64,000 nucleotides of DNA from positions 9,362,001 through 9,426,000 of the forward strand of contig NC_065407.1 in NCBI RefSeq assembly GCF_024362695.1, in the 5' to 3' direction. Source of the DNA: Pectinophora gossypiella. Lineage: Eukaryota > Arthropoda > Insecta > Lepidoptera > Gelechiidae. The notes under the pieces are model-generated. The model searched no databases. It was given only the letters and a program-made list of their open reading frames with translations, and was not told the DNA's origin. This document shows positions 35,208 to 45,380 of the stretch, piece by piece (position 1 is the stretch's first letter; every line of letters begins with the position of its first letter). The position numbers and the translations under genes are program-made.

Positions 35208-35864
35208 CAGACAGTGGTAGGGCTCTTATACGTTTTTTTCTGGATAACCAATGAGTTTATAATATTCATCTTATGATGTCAATATCTAAGCGTGGTTAAC
35301 GATGGCGTATAACGATTCCGGTTCTGCCCACCCTAATGAGGATTAGAAACGTGAGTTATTTATAATGTCAGTATTTTACACCCAATCGCTTTTCGAAATT
35401 TTGTTTGCAATGTTTCATCCGCAATTCACTTATATTCGGTACAACGTCGAGGCGCGTATGAAAAATGTCAGTAACCAGTCCGAAACGTAGAGCTAAACGC
35501 AAGTGGCTGCAAATTGTTCAACGACGGTGACGGCTGTATGAAATTGTTTGGGAAATGGTCATGTGTCATACATTTTCATCTAATATTACTTTGAGCTTGG
35601 AAACTAGTTAGCGAGGTGAAAACTCAGGGTATTGTGATCTATCACAATGCAGGGTATAGTATGCAAATAAAGAATATTGAATATTGAATATCAAAGAGCG
35701 AAGGAGAGTTATTCTTGTGTGTTTGAATCAGGAAACAGAATAAAAACTCTTATGCAAGCCGTATATTTTTAGCCTAGTATTTTAGTTATTTTTTTAAGTT
35801 ATAGGTACATTCTATCGGGTAACATAATTATCTTTTTTATATATAATATAATATCATATCATCA

Positions 35865-36038
35865 TCAGCCGTACGACGCCCACTGCTGAGCATAGGCCTC
35901 CCCCAAGGATCTCCACGACGAACGGTCCTGCGCTGCCCGCATCCAGCGGCTTCCCACGATCTTCACCAGATCGTCTGTCCACCTTGTAGCGGCCCTACCC
36001 ACTGAGCGTCGTCCGACACGTGGTCGCCATTCCGCCAT
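35865..36038 (-). mobile_element. RTE-type LINE 3' end (C-terminal ORF2 fragment)
   Basis: Minus-strand frame of 57 codons ending in TGA at 35865. It contains RWTDDLVKIVGSRWMRAAQD and RSSWRSLGEAYAQQW, the C-terminal tail I associate with lepidopteran RTE-like LINEs. A short ATGAT-rich tail follows the stop, and a TAA directly precedes the fragment, so it is 5'-truncated. It ends about 60 bp before the upstream block of copy A. Confidence 0.75.
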
Positions 36039-36099
36039 TTATTGCACCATAGTCATTGAAAAATAAATTTAATGAGAGACTGTAAGGTTCAGTTCACGT

Positions 36100-36255
36100 T
36101 CAGTCCTTTGCTTATGTTTTATTGGACAAAAGAACAACTATTACTCATCTGTCAACAATTTCAAAATAATCTTGGAAAAAATAAAAAAATGTTATACTGA
36201 AAATTTTGAGTGAAATTATATTTTGCGCGTTGAAAGTGATGTATATTGTATATAT
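36100..36255 (+). promoter_or_regulatory. Conserved upstream block of copy A
   Basis: Blocks shared with the region before copy B: CCTTTGCTTAT, TTTATTGGAC, AAAGAACAA, ACTCATCTGTCA, AAAATAAT, GAAATTAT and GTTGAAAGTGATGT, in the same order. This shows the duplication carried the upstream region and fits a promoter/5' UTR. No clear TATA box could be assigned. The block begins about 60 bp after a LINE fragment. Confidence 0.4.
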
Positions 36256-36498
36256 ATGATGCAAAAAGATCTAGACGCGATAGAGCAGGATACAGAACTA
36301 TCCGAGGAAGAACTAGAAGAGGAAAGAAATGATGAATCGGAGGATCACTTGTCACTACCTCTTAAACAACTATCGAATATATCCAAAAAACTTAACACAG
36401 AAATGAAGAGAGATGTTTATATACCTTTCTGTTTAGTTGGATGTTTTCTGTGGGTTTTCTTCTGTATATGTTTACTAATAAACTTGAATACTAAATAG
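36256..36498 (+). CDS. Small acidic single-pass membrane protein, copy A of a tandem pair
   Basis: Single-exon ATG-TAG frame of 80 residues. Residues 1-34 are strongly acidic (runs such as SEEELEEE). Residues 36-53 form a basic, helix-prone linker (KQLSNISKK, then MKRD). About residues 54-77 form one hydrophobic segment rich in Phe, Leu and Cys, ending FCICLLINLNTK, so only a few residues follow the membrane. There is no N-terminal signal peptide; the layout suggests a tail-anchored protein with a cytosolic N-terminus (inference). Copy B, about 2.1 kb downstream, is roughly 59% identical, and gaps between them are multiples of three. Two ATGs are adjacent; the second (36259) aligns with the start of copy B. 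A short upstream frame (36240-36260) ends across the start. I do not recognise the family. Topology recalls small pump-regulating membrane peptides, but I see no sequence match to them. Confidence 0.6.
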   Translation: MMQKDLDAIEQDTELSEEELEEERNDESEDHLSLPLKQLSNISKKLNTEMKRDVYIPFCLVGCFLWVFFCICLLINLNTK

Positions 36499-36540
36499 AA
36501 GTATTTGAGATAAGCAGAGCTATTTACGTGTAATTTATTT

Positions 36541-38141
36541 ATAAATGTAAGTTTCACTTAGAGTGAGTATACATAGGGTGTTCGCAGTTCTTTGCATTTT
36601 GTTCATTATTAAAACGATATGAAGTAAACGATACTACACCAAGAATATTAAATTTAATCGCCAGTATAGCAACCTTTTCTCTTCCGTAACAGCATTAATA
36701 AAGTTACCAAACCAATGCCTCAGTAAAAGCATGCACAGCGAAATTTCCAGGTAAAATTTTAATCGAGTTGTTTTCCCAAGCCATACGTTACCTTTAATTG
36801 TATCAGGCTGCTGCGCTGGCCGGTATTTATGTGGACCAGAGTGCCCTGCCAACTACTCCGACATATAAATTAGATAATAGGACCCAGATTAATTAGAATA
36901 ACAGCGTATCTCAATTGAAACTCCAGTGTCCTTTATGTTTTAGTATGAATTACTTTAACATATGATAAACGTATCTATTTCATAATTATCATAAATTTAA
37001 TCAGAGTGTACTTTGAAAAGTAAATAAAAACTGTTGATGATGACTCCGGTTTGCAAGATTTCTCCCGCCGATAAAAGCTCTAATTAGACTCTTCTCAAGA
37101 TGTCCACAACCTCGTAATATTACTTATTCGAATCTACAGAAAAATAAGAGTCAGTACGCTCGTCATTTATCAAAGCTGGCATATTATATCATCGTATTAC
37201 ACACAGTAACTCGCAATAACCTGACAGGACATAAAATGTATGAAAACATGGCGCCTCTACAAATATCAGACCTGTGTACAAGACATCTTTCTCTTAATAA
37301 ATGTTTAGTTACGTTAGGACGCCTGGAAAATAGGGTATAACTCATACAGATCTGATAAAGAGTCAAGGCTCCCTTTGTAATTTCCCGTGGAGCTAGAGTA
37401 GCACAATTCAATCTTGTACAATATTTCGGGTGATTTGCACGGTGCCACATTCGGAACACGCACAGTTACCTGACAAATTTATCACTTTCGCACATTTTCT
37501 GCGGGTACCTTGTTGTGTCACCGAGTAGTGACGTGACCTACAAGATTACGTATTTTAGGAACAATTTGTACGGAACATTATTATTTCTTTTACTTGCTAT
37601 TTCAGAATCAACACTCTATTTCAACGATCAAAATTTAAGCTGTACTAAGTATCAAGTTGGCAAAGAGACTGGCCAATAATTTGTTTTTCCTTCAATTTGG
37701 ATATTAAAAGAAGAGTGTTTCTTTTTCAGTTCAGTATCTCAAATACTTACGTAATGTTTTTGTGTCTCTGACAATTAATCTAATATTTCCCTCTGTTTTT
37801 ACTGATGGAATACATTCTTATACAATTTAAGTTCTATGCATACAAAACAAAAGTTACATCACTACACATCAACTAGGATTGACGTGATTCGCAGAGGGGA
37901 CGGCGGCGCGGCCTCACAGACTGATACATTAATAAAATAATATTAGGAGGTATCCTTCTTCTTCAGACTGTTTAGTTCTTTAATACTATGAACTGGATTA
38001 TCAGGAGTATCTAAAGTCACCTTTTTCATATGAGGTGGACTGGTTGCAGCAATTTAAACGTTGATAATGGTATTATTTCTATAAGGTTTATTTGTAAAAA
38101 GCATAGACTAAAAAGACGTTTTTAAAAAAGTCTGTATGATT
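36541..38141. other. Spacer between the paralogous genes
   Basis: The first 100 bp or so retain homology to sequence after copy B (GTGTRATTTATTT..GAATGTA; TTATTAAAACGATA). The rest is unassigned apart from the weak exon at 37943. Confidence 0.4.
37943..38039 (-). CDS. Short candidate terminal exon between the paralogues
   Basis: On the minus strand, GCTGCAACCAG could serve as an acceptor, followed by a 32-codon frame containing MKKVTLDTPDNPVHSIKEL and ending KKKDTS at TAA (37945-37943). The composition is protein-like and codons avoid simple repeats. It is very short, no upstream exon was found, and the acceptor lacks a pyrimidine tract. Confidence 0.12.
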
Positions 38142-38356
38142 CATTCCTTTGCTTATTTTTGTTTATTGGACCCATAGAGCAACGCGGACCTCCGCGGACC
38201 GATTGGACCAAAGAACAATATAACTCATCTGTCATTCATTTTAAAATAATATGAATGCGATAATTTTATTTAATTTTTAACTGAAAAATGGTAATAGCAC
38301 ACTATATATCTTGACTGAAATTATTTCGTACACGTTGAAAGTGATGTTTATACACG
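38142..38356 (+). promoter_or_regulatory. Conserved upstream block of copy B with a 37-bp insertion
   Basis: Same ordered blocks as before copy A. It differs by an extra segment at about 38173-38209 containing the palindrome GGACCTCCGCGGACC; ATTGGACC occurs on both sides (38165-38172 and 38202-38209). The segment is absent from copy A, so it is either a small insertion with a target duplication in B or a deletion in A. Confidence 0.4.
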
Positions 38357-38584
38357 ATGCAAGATCTAGACGCAATAGAACAGGCTTCAGACCAGTCCCA
38401 GGAAGAAGTAGAATACCGATATGATGACTCGGAGGAGCAATCACCATATAAACAACTATCGAATATATCCAAAAAAATTAACAAGAAAATGAAAATAGAT
38501 GTTTATTTACCCTTTGTTTTATTTGCAGGCATTCTCTCAGTTATCTTCTGTATATGTTTACTAATAAACTTCAATGCAAAATAA
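38357..38584 (+). CDS. Small acidic single-pass membrane protein, copy B of a tandem pair
   Basis: ATG-TAA frame of 75 residues, paralogous to copy A. The start MQDLDAIEQ matches MQKDLDAIEQ of copy A with one residue deleted. An acidic stretch follows (residues 10-29), then the shared linker KQLSNISKK, then a membrane segment at about residues 49-72 (VYLPFVLFAGILS..FCICLLIN) and a tail of about four residues. The two coding regions differ by 3-nt and 9-nt gaps only, which argues that both have been held in frame. AATAAA at 38580-38585 overlaps the stop and could be the polyadenylation signal, giving a very short 3' UTR. An upstream ATG at 38343 opens a 26-codon frame overlapping the start out of frame, so start choice is not certain. 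Function unknown. Confidence 0.6.
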   Translation: MQDLDAIEQASDQSQEEVEYRYDDSEEQSPYKQLSNISKKINKKMKIDVYLPFVLFAGILSVIFCICLLINFNAK

Positions 38585-39439
38585 AATGTATATATATGTG
38601 TGATTTATTTTTGAATGTACGTCAAATTTGCAATTGCAAGGAGTGTACTAAATATTGACTTTCTAATAACTGTGGGTATTATCCTCTTCCTTAAAAAGGA
38701 TACGCTGGTAAGATAGCAACATACTATATATCAATGCTTATAAGCAATACTGTACCTTGTTTGTACTGTATGTTAGAATAGAACTTACACGTTTACAGAA
38801 CAAACGTTGACCGTACGTTAGATATTTATTATTAAAACGATACAATCGAAAACATTCAATTAGAACATAATTATTTGGAGTAAGTTTTAAGGAAAATATT
38901 GGTATTTATTTTACTTTTTACTTACTTCAACACATTTAATAGCTTGTTGCGATTAAAATGTATGATGATATGAAGTCGCTCAGAATATTCTATTATAATT
39001 TATATTCCAAAGTAAAAGGAAAAATAAGTTGAAGGAAAAATATTCACGAAAATATTTTTAATTTCCTGGCTTTGTGTACCTATCAATTTAATATTCTACT
39101 CTATTTTTACCTACGGAATGAACATAAATAAAACTTTGTAACATCAATACATACTACTTGATACTAGGGCTGGCACCACAGTTGACACGATTTACAGAGG
39201 TGAAGGTGACTTTGGGGGTTTTAAACTAATACTTTGGTAATAGTAGATAAAACGGATAATTATTATAATATCATAGTTATGTTTCTTGGTTTTGACATAG
39301 GCAGAATTTATATTCAGCATTGGATTTAGTTCAAGTATCCCTCTATAACCGAAGCGTTTATGGAGCCCTAAAACTCTACTCTGGTGGAGGTTGAGGACTA
39401 AACATGCCATTGTTTTTTGAAGTCTTGTCAACCATGATG

Positions 39440-39516
39440 TAATAATAATATATCTACCGAGGATTCGAACACAGTCATGACCTTCCCATTGCAACCATGT
39501 TTTACCACACAACTGT
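39440..39516 (-). repeat. tRNA-like sequence, probably a SINE head
   Basis: The minus strand has TGGTTGCAATGGG and GTTCGAATCC about 35 nt apart, in positions of A and B boxes. It is not a clean cloverleaf, so a SINE head or tRNA pseudogene is more likely than a tRNA gene. Confidence 0.4.
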
Positions 39517-39702
39517 CACGGGTATTATGTTATTTGTTCACAATTCTGATACGTTTTGAATTATAAGATGAAATCTTTTGTTTATTTAAAATAGTGATAG
39601 ACATAATAATGCAAGGTTTGATAAGGGTTGAAGGGTTGTTATTTTCGGAAACTGAACACTTTTGTGCACCAAAACTCTACCGTGATTAATATAATGTATT
39701 AA

Positions 39703-39960
39703 GAAATTGGTCGTCGGTTACGAGAGAGGGGATGTGATGCTCGCTCCGGGGCCTACCTGATGCAAAGGCTGTCCATCGCCATTCAACGTGGCAACGCGGT
39801 GAGTGTTATGGGGACCTTTGCGCCGGGTGAGGCGAGGGGGGGCCTGTTTGACTAAGCAGGGATCCCTGCTACATGTTTAGTTAAGGTATTTTTTGTTTTT
39901 TTTTTATTTATTTTTTTCTTTGTATTTTCCATTTTTATGTTTTTTATGTAATAAAGAAAG
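39703..39960 (+). mobile_element. 3' end of a non-LTR retrotransposon (C-terminal ORF remnant)
   Basis: After an in-frame stop, 39703-39855 reads IGRRLRERGCDARSGAYLMQ then RLSIAIQRGNAVSVMGT and ends GGLFD at TAA. It is GC-rich and looks like the last part of a LINE polyprotein, truncated at its 5' end. A T-rich 3' UTR with AATAAA at 39950-39955 and an A-rich tail follow. Clade not determined. Confidence 0.5.
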
Positions 39961-40011
39961 ATTAGTTTACCTGAAGGTACTTAACAATAAAGAAATAAGT
40001 ACATTAAATTA

Positions 40012-40038
40012 CACTTCTCATCAAAAAAATCGAAACAC
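40012..40038. repeat. Left terminal inverted repeat of the Tc1-like element
   Basis: 27 bp identical to the reverse complement of 41620-41646. It starts CACTTCTCATC and ends CGAAACAC, next to TA at 40010-40011. Confidence 0.93.
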
Positions 40039-40348
40039 TTCCGTTTTCATTGTTTCTGTCCGAATTTAACACAAAAAAGAATTCATACGATGAAAAAAAA
40101 TACATAAATGTATAGCTGGCAGTTTGGTCATTACAGTAATAAGCGAAAATTCTAAATTCAAAATTAGAATTTCATTTGTTTATCTTATAAACGAAATGAA
40201 TCACTGTTTTGAGACAAATGTGTGTTTAGGGTTGGAGTACATTTAGCGTTTAAAAACTAAAAATTGGCGCCTATCCTTAAACTTTTTGTTTTTTATTTCA
40301 ATACTGTGACTTTGGGACGTCTGAAAAAAGGTTTTTTTTCTAAAACGT

Positions 40349-41377
40349 ATGGATACTTCGCCCACAGAAGCCGCCCAAGTTGTGGCATTGCTGGATTCTG
40401 GCCTTAGTCAGCGTGTTGTGGCTGCAAGACTGCATCTAAGCCTGTCATCTGTTCATAGAGTCTATAAACGTTATCGGGAGACTGGTTTGTTCACGCGCCG
40501 TTCAGGATCTGGCAGGAATCGGGTCACTTCTGAGCGAGATGATCGATTTATTGTAACAACTTCTTTAAGAAATCGACGCCTTAACGCTTTTCAACTGCAG
40601 CAGCGGCTTCGTGTTGTACGAAGGGTGGCTGTAAGTGACTCTACAATTAGAAGAAGGTTGAAGGATCGTGGACTGGTACCGCATAAGCCAGCAAATGGGC
40701 CGAAATTAACTGCAGACCATCGAAGAGCGCGCCTTAACTTTGCACGTGAGCACCTAAATTAGTCATACCTACAGTGGAGCAAAGTTCTCTTTTCTGATGA
40801 GTGTAAAATTATGCTGTATGGTAACGACGGAAGGAACAAGGTCTACAGAAGAGACGGAGAATGCTATGCACAATGCTGCATTGAAGAAAAGGTCAGCTAT
40901 GGTGGCGGTTCGTGGACGGTTTGGGGAGGAATCAGCGCCGACGGTAAGACAGAGCTTGCTTTCGTGTCTGGGCCACGTCTGCCTGCACTAAACTGTCATC
41001 GGTACGTCGAAGAGTGTCTCGAGCCTCATGTGATGCCCTATGCACATTTTATTGGCAACGGCTTCATATTCATGCACGACAATGCTAGGGCTCACACCGC
41101 GGGCGTCGTACGAGATTATCTTAACGAAGTCGATATCTCTATTATGGAATGGCCAGCAAGAATCCCGGACATGAATCCCATTGAACATCTGTGGGATGAA
41201 TTAAAGAGACGAATTCGAGCAAGAGATCCTGCCCCAGAAACACTTAGCCAGCTGCAAGATGCAATCCAAGAGGAATGGGACAATATACCACAGCATGTGA
41301 TCGTGACTCTCATCCGATCGATGAAGAACCGTATGGAAGCAGTAATTAGAGCTCGGGGAGGGAATACAAGTTATTAA
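40349..41377 (+). pseudogene. Tc1-like DD34E transposase with one premature stop
   Basis: A single frame of 342 codon positions, normal for Tc1 transposases, interrupted only by TAG at codon 138 (40760-40762), where family members often have Trp. Residues 1-50 form the first helix-turn-helix (AAQVVALLDSGLSQRVVAAR), followed by a GRPR-like linker (SGSGRNR) and a second DNA-binding helix set to about residue 115. The catalytic residues are Asp150 (LFSDE), Asp244 (HDNARAHTAG) and Glu279 (NPIEHLWDELKR); 34 residues separate the last two, the DD34E signature. AATAAA at 41377-41382 overlaps the stop codon. Without readthrough the 137-residue product would be only a DNA-binding domain, which might act on the element's ends without catalysis (inference). 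Confidence 0.92.
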
Positions 41378-41619
41378 ATAAACGTTTTTTAGCTTTTTTT
41401 TCATTTACGTGTGTTGTTTTATCCATTTCCTTTATACTCCATACGGAATAAAAATGACTCATTTAACAAAATACGAAACCTATGAAAAATTCTTTTAAAT
41501 TTAGAACATTAACATTAAGATTTGATAAGCTCATATTACTCACTATTAAACGACATTTAACATTTATTCCTAAATGTACACATTTTTCTGATAATCCTGA
41601 CAAAACGTAAACTTGCAAG

Positions 41620-41646
41620 GTGTTTCGATTTTTTTGATGAGAAGTG
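41620..41646. repeat. Right terminal inverted repeat of the Tc1-like element
   Basis: Perfect inverted copy of the left end, followed by TA at 41647-41648. Confidence 0.93.
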
Positions 41647-41648
41647 TA

Positions 41649-42546
41649 TTATGCTTAATAAATCAAAGTACGGTTCGTTTACATTTAGAAATTAAATAGA
41701 ACACTTCCCATTGTACGAATGTGTGTTCGTACGAATATTATGAATGAATCATAAATTTAATTTAATCATTACAAGGTTTAAATTCTTAATGTCGTTGTTT
41801 CAAATTTAAATGTTTCAGTATAATTATTTAAGTGTATCAAGTAATATTGATACCTATACACACGTATGTTTTTATATTATGATTTACTCGATGTGTAATT
41901 TTAAATAGAATAAAAAAAATATATTTTACACCAAATATATAGAACAAACCGTATATTTTGGAAAAAAAATGGCAGTACGGTATCTTTATTACTTTATACG
42001 ACTGTCTAATTAAAGGTAAATTAGTATAAAAACTGCCGTCAGAAGTTGTTTCTGCTCAGTGCCTCTCAATAACTATTTGCGATACTACTTGAGCAAACAA
42101 ACATTATTTTGAGTATATTTTTGCGCAGCTTTTAACTGCAAAAACAGTGTTACATTTTATTTCTTAAGGATCGGAAAGAAGAAAACTTTGAATAACATTA
42201 TATTCAGTCAAAACCGCCTGCTGTCTCCTATATTAGAGTTTCTAGTTAGTCTGATTAATCTTTTATGACACATGACATACATTATATAAGGTAGGTATTT
42301 TAGAAAAGGGAAAGATTAATTTAGGCGATTAAACAAATGGGCGTATTTATCTTGATTACCCACACGTACCTCGTGCCATTCACTAGATTATCACCTAATC
42401 GCCTCCCTTTTACTTACGAATAAGGGTACAATTGTATTGACGAGATTCTTGGGCTGAATTTTGATGTTGAGTGTGTATACGAATATCTATAAGTAACCAG
42501 TATTGTGAAACGAATTTTACGGGATTTTCCTTACTACTCCAACCCG
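41649..42546. other. Unassigned AT-rich sequence
   Basis: No frames or repeats supported. Confidence 0.45.
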
Positions 42547-42622
42547 TACTAGATCAGCGTGGTGAAGTTGATAGAGAGGAGGCCTGTGCCCAGCAGTGGG
42601 ACGTATATATGCTGATTATGAT
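42547..42622 (+). mobile_element. SINE 3'-end fragment
   Basis: GAGGAGGCCTGTGCCCAGCA followed by GTGGGACGTATATATGCTG. Confidence 0.55.
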
Positions 42623-43123
42623 TTTTGGTCTCAATAATAATTCAACATACGAACGTCAAAGTCAAATCTACGCATTATTGCTCTATCTACTTATATGATA
42701 ATAAGTCAAGACGGATGTAACAGATACGCTGCCGAGCTAATTTTATTTTAAAAATCGAATCTGACATCCCTCTAGGTACTATACAGGTTCAAATGTATTC
42801 ACCCAAAGAGCAGTAAGTTTAATTATAATAAGTATATTTACTGTGCCCAAAGTCACTTCGCTCGTACCATAGCGATGTGAACAGACCCTAAACGTTTTAT
42901 AACTACTGCCATTAAAACTATACGGGTGTTCCTAAGCGCTCCTAATTTAAACAAAATTAAACAGAAATCGTTTTACGGGGGAAAATGTTACCCAACTGTT
43001 ACTCTAGCAATTAATGTATTATAATCATAAAATAATTGCACAGCCTGTAAGTTTTATGCAGTGATAAAACATTGTACTGTAATCAGCTTGTTTACATAAG
43101 TACGTACATGATTTCATAAGCCA

Positions 43124-43271
43124 GTACGGTCACGAGCATTAATATGTATACACTTTGGTACCATGTCACATTAACTTTTTTGACAAATTGAACTGTAAGT
43201 CTCACTAAATGTCAAATATGTTAGTGCGACAGAGTCCTAAAGTTGGTACATTATATTGCTCATGACTGTAC
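43124..43271. mobile_element. 150-bp MITE (GTACGGTCACGAG family)
   Basis: GTACGGTCACGAGCATTAAT at the left; TTGCTCATGACTGTAC at the right is its imperfect inverted copy. Very similar to 53511-53657. Confidence 0.7.
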
Positions 43272-43435
43272 TTACCTATGAAATAGTATTGACGTCCTAA
43301 AATAACATCATTATGGTCATCTCGAATATAATAACATTGTAGCATAGTATACAATATTATTATATTCGGGATGATAGCAGCGTTAAACATGATCTACTTA
43401 CTTATTATTTATTTGAACACAACAGGACAGATAAA

Positions 43436-43585
43436 AGAATAGTATTTTATGCAACAGTTGTATAAGAAGGGTCAAAAAATGCGAGTGGCGTGAGTTGCGA
43501 TGTGAGCCTTGGCGAACATCGCAATAAGAGACGCCACGAGCATTTTTTGACCTAGTTATACAACGTTGCATACAATACTTTTTCT
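43436..43585. repeat. 150-bp imperfect hairpin with 12-nt loop
   Basis: Left arm 43436-43503 and right arm 43516-43585 are inverted copies, including GGTCAAAAAATGC / GCATTTTTTGACC, TGGCG / CGCCA and TTGCGATGT / ACATCGCAA. The loop is GAGCCTTGGCGA. Probably a MITE; only this copy was noticed. Confidence 0.65.
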
Positions 43586-44344
43586 ACGACGACGTAATTT
43601 TAAATGAAACAAAAATTATACAAAGAAAAATTTTATTTATAAAAATTATTTTCCAACGCGCGGGAAAATGGCGGCAAATGTATACTTTTTTTTTATAGTA
43701 TATCTATGGCACCAAACAAAGTAAAGGTGCCAGTTTCCAGGTCAAAAAAAAAAAAAAAACAACAACAATGCTTTTTTGGCGACATTATAGTACAGTTACA
43801 CTTTGTAAACAATGCTTTTATAGGCCATAGAGCGTACACTTTTTCAAAGAGTTTAATTATGTATGTACTTATATTAGACTTTTTGGTTATTTAAATGCCA
43901 GATTAAAGTAGAGGAGTAGAAAAACATACAAAGAAAACAGACACTACACTACATTAAGATAAATGTCTAGTTCACAGGCACTTCACCTGTGGACTAATTC
44001 TAGGTAATAAAACAACCAACGCACCAGTATTATGTACTAAAGTCGATGTTTATCACGATAGGCATAAATAACCAAAAGCATCGACGTATAATTACAAAGG
44101 ATTACTTTGCCTACGTCAATATAGGTACATTACAAATGGTCTTAAAGGTTCTACAGCGTATATTTATTGAAAGTGCTTATAATAAGGCAAAGACCTGCGA
44201 GATACGTTAGATAGACACTGAAGGCGTTAAGAATATATAAGCAGTGAAACAAGTTCTACTGTAAAGTGGGAACCCGGTGTGTGGCTGTTCTTCCCACACT
44301 ACATGTGGGTGATTTTTGATCTTGGTTTTCTTTTTATTTATTTT

Positions 44345-44465
44345 TAATTTTTTCTTTATTGATTTCCGTGTGGTTTCTGTCTTGTGTTGAATGTAATGTA
44401 CCTGTCTGTCTGTGTCTGTGGTGCTCGGAAGTAAGAAATGTTTTATTTTCTTTATTTATAAGAGA
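44345..44465 (+). repeat. LINE/SINE 3' end with (TTTC)-type tail
   Basis: GGTTTCTGTCTTGTGTTGAA, TGTACCTGTCTGTCTGTGTC and GTAAGAAATGTTTTATTTTC match the copy at 24757 in the opposite orientation. Confidence 0.5.
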
Positions 44466-44564
44466 AAAATCAACAATGCCTTCAGCCCATTTGGGCTGAT
44501 AGAAGCGATTTTTACCAGAATCGAGGATATACACGTTGGTGACTTAGTACCTATTACGTTACAC

Positions 44565-44640
44565 TAAGGGGATAGGGGATACGGAGCATATTCCACCACG
44601 CTCTGTTCTGCTACGGTTTGGTGGTGGTCTATCTTAGGAC
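44565..44640 (-). mobile_element. SINE 3'-region fragment, diverged
   Basis: GGATACGGAGCATATTCCAC and GCTACGGTTTGGTGGTGG match the segment before the tail of the SINE at 4558. Confidence 0.4.
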
Positions 44641-44689
44641 TTCAATACTAAGTCCGACTGCAAATTGTCTTCTCGTAAATTTCTGTTAA

Positions 44690-44790
44690 GAAAACTCGGT
44701 GGCACGAGGATACTTAATTCACCATGCGATGAATGTACCTCGACTACCCTAATGAGGAATACAGTCCTGACCTTATGTTTTGTTATTTGT
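44690..44790 (+). repeat. Third tailed repeat family, diverged copy
   Basis: AAACTCGGTGG, ATGCGATGAATGTACCTCGA and CTACCCTAATGAGG match the copy at 29525 with many changes. Confidence 0.4.
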
Positions 44791-45245
44791 TATTTTATAG
44801 ATATTTCGTGTTAAGTGATATCTGGTCGCACACTTGACTCACTGACTCATTCACTCACTGATAAATCAAGTAGGTATTTCCAAGCTGCTATTCTGCTCGT
44901 ATATAATATAAATTGTAGGTAAGAATTTATTCTCATGGCCTGGCGTCAGTGCGTAGGGTCAGGTCTATTGTCCTTAACCCATCGTGACGAGTCGGCCTTC
45001 TCTGGCGACTTCTGACATAACTCACAGTGCCCCTTATAGTAGGGCTGCCATTTAGTCTAGATTTTTTAAGAATATACATATTAAAATTACCTAGATTTTC
45101 TTCTATAACATTTTGAATTGTTAGATGGGGTAGCTAGTCCGTCGGAGACCTAAGGGTACTATGTTTTGTTTTATTATAATCAAAATAGCAGAGTCAAAGG
45201 CACATGAACATACTAAATTTAAAATATACGTATTTATTACGTCCA

Positions 45246-45380
45246 TATATACATAAACTCACGCCTATTTCCCATCAGAGTAAGCAGAGAATATTTTGGA
45301 ATTTAATTTGCTTCTATCCTGAAACACTTCTCTTGTTTCCTCCACATTCATTCATCGTTTCGTACACGTACGCCGGTAGA
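45246..45380 (-). mobile_element. LINE 3' end of the (TATG)n family, diverged
   Basis: Same order of blocks (ATACATAAACTCACGCCTAT ... TTCGTACACG) with many substitutions. Confidence 0.55.

Larger units (their letters stand above)
40012..41646 (+). mobile_element. Tc1-like DNA transposon, nearly intact
   Basis: A 1,635-bp element with perfect 27-bp terminal inverted repeats beginning CACTTCTCATC (40012-40038 and 41620-41646). TA dinucleotides flank both ends (40010-40011 and 41647-41648), the target duplication of the Tc1/mariner superfamily. It carries one transposase frame in the same orientation, with a single in-frame TAG. Intact ends and one lesion suggest a fairly recent insertion. It lies about 50 bp after a LINE 3' end. 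Confidence 0.93.

Noticed and set aside
36634..36852. 72-codon minus-strand frame next to copy A
   Set aside because: No ATG in context at its beginning and no paralogous counterpart near copy B.
39192..39512. 106-codon minus-strand frame
   Set aside because: Its start lies in a tRNA-like SINE head and it ends in low-complexity Ile/Tyr residues.
43706..43894. 62-codon ATG frame with a polylysine run
   Set aside because: The Lys run is a simple poly-A tract and the remainder is AT-rich with no support.
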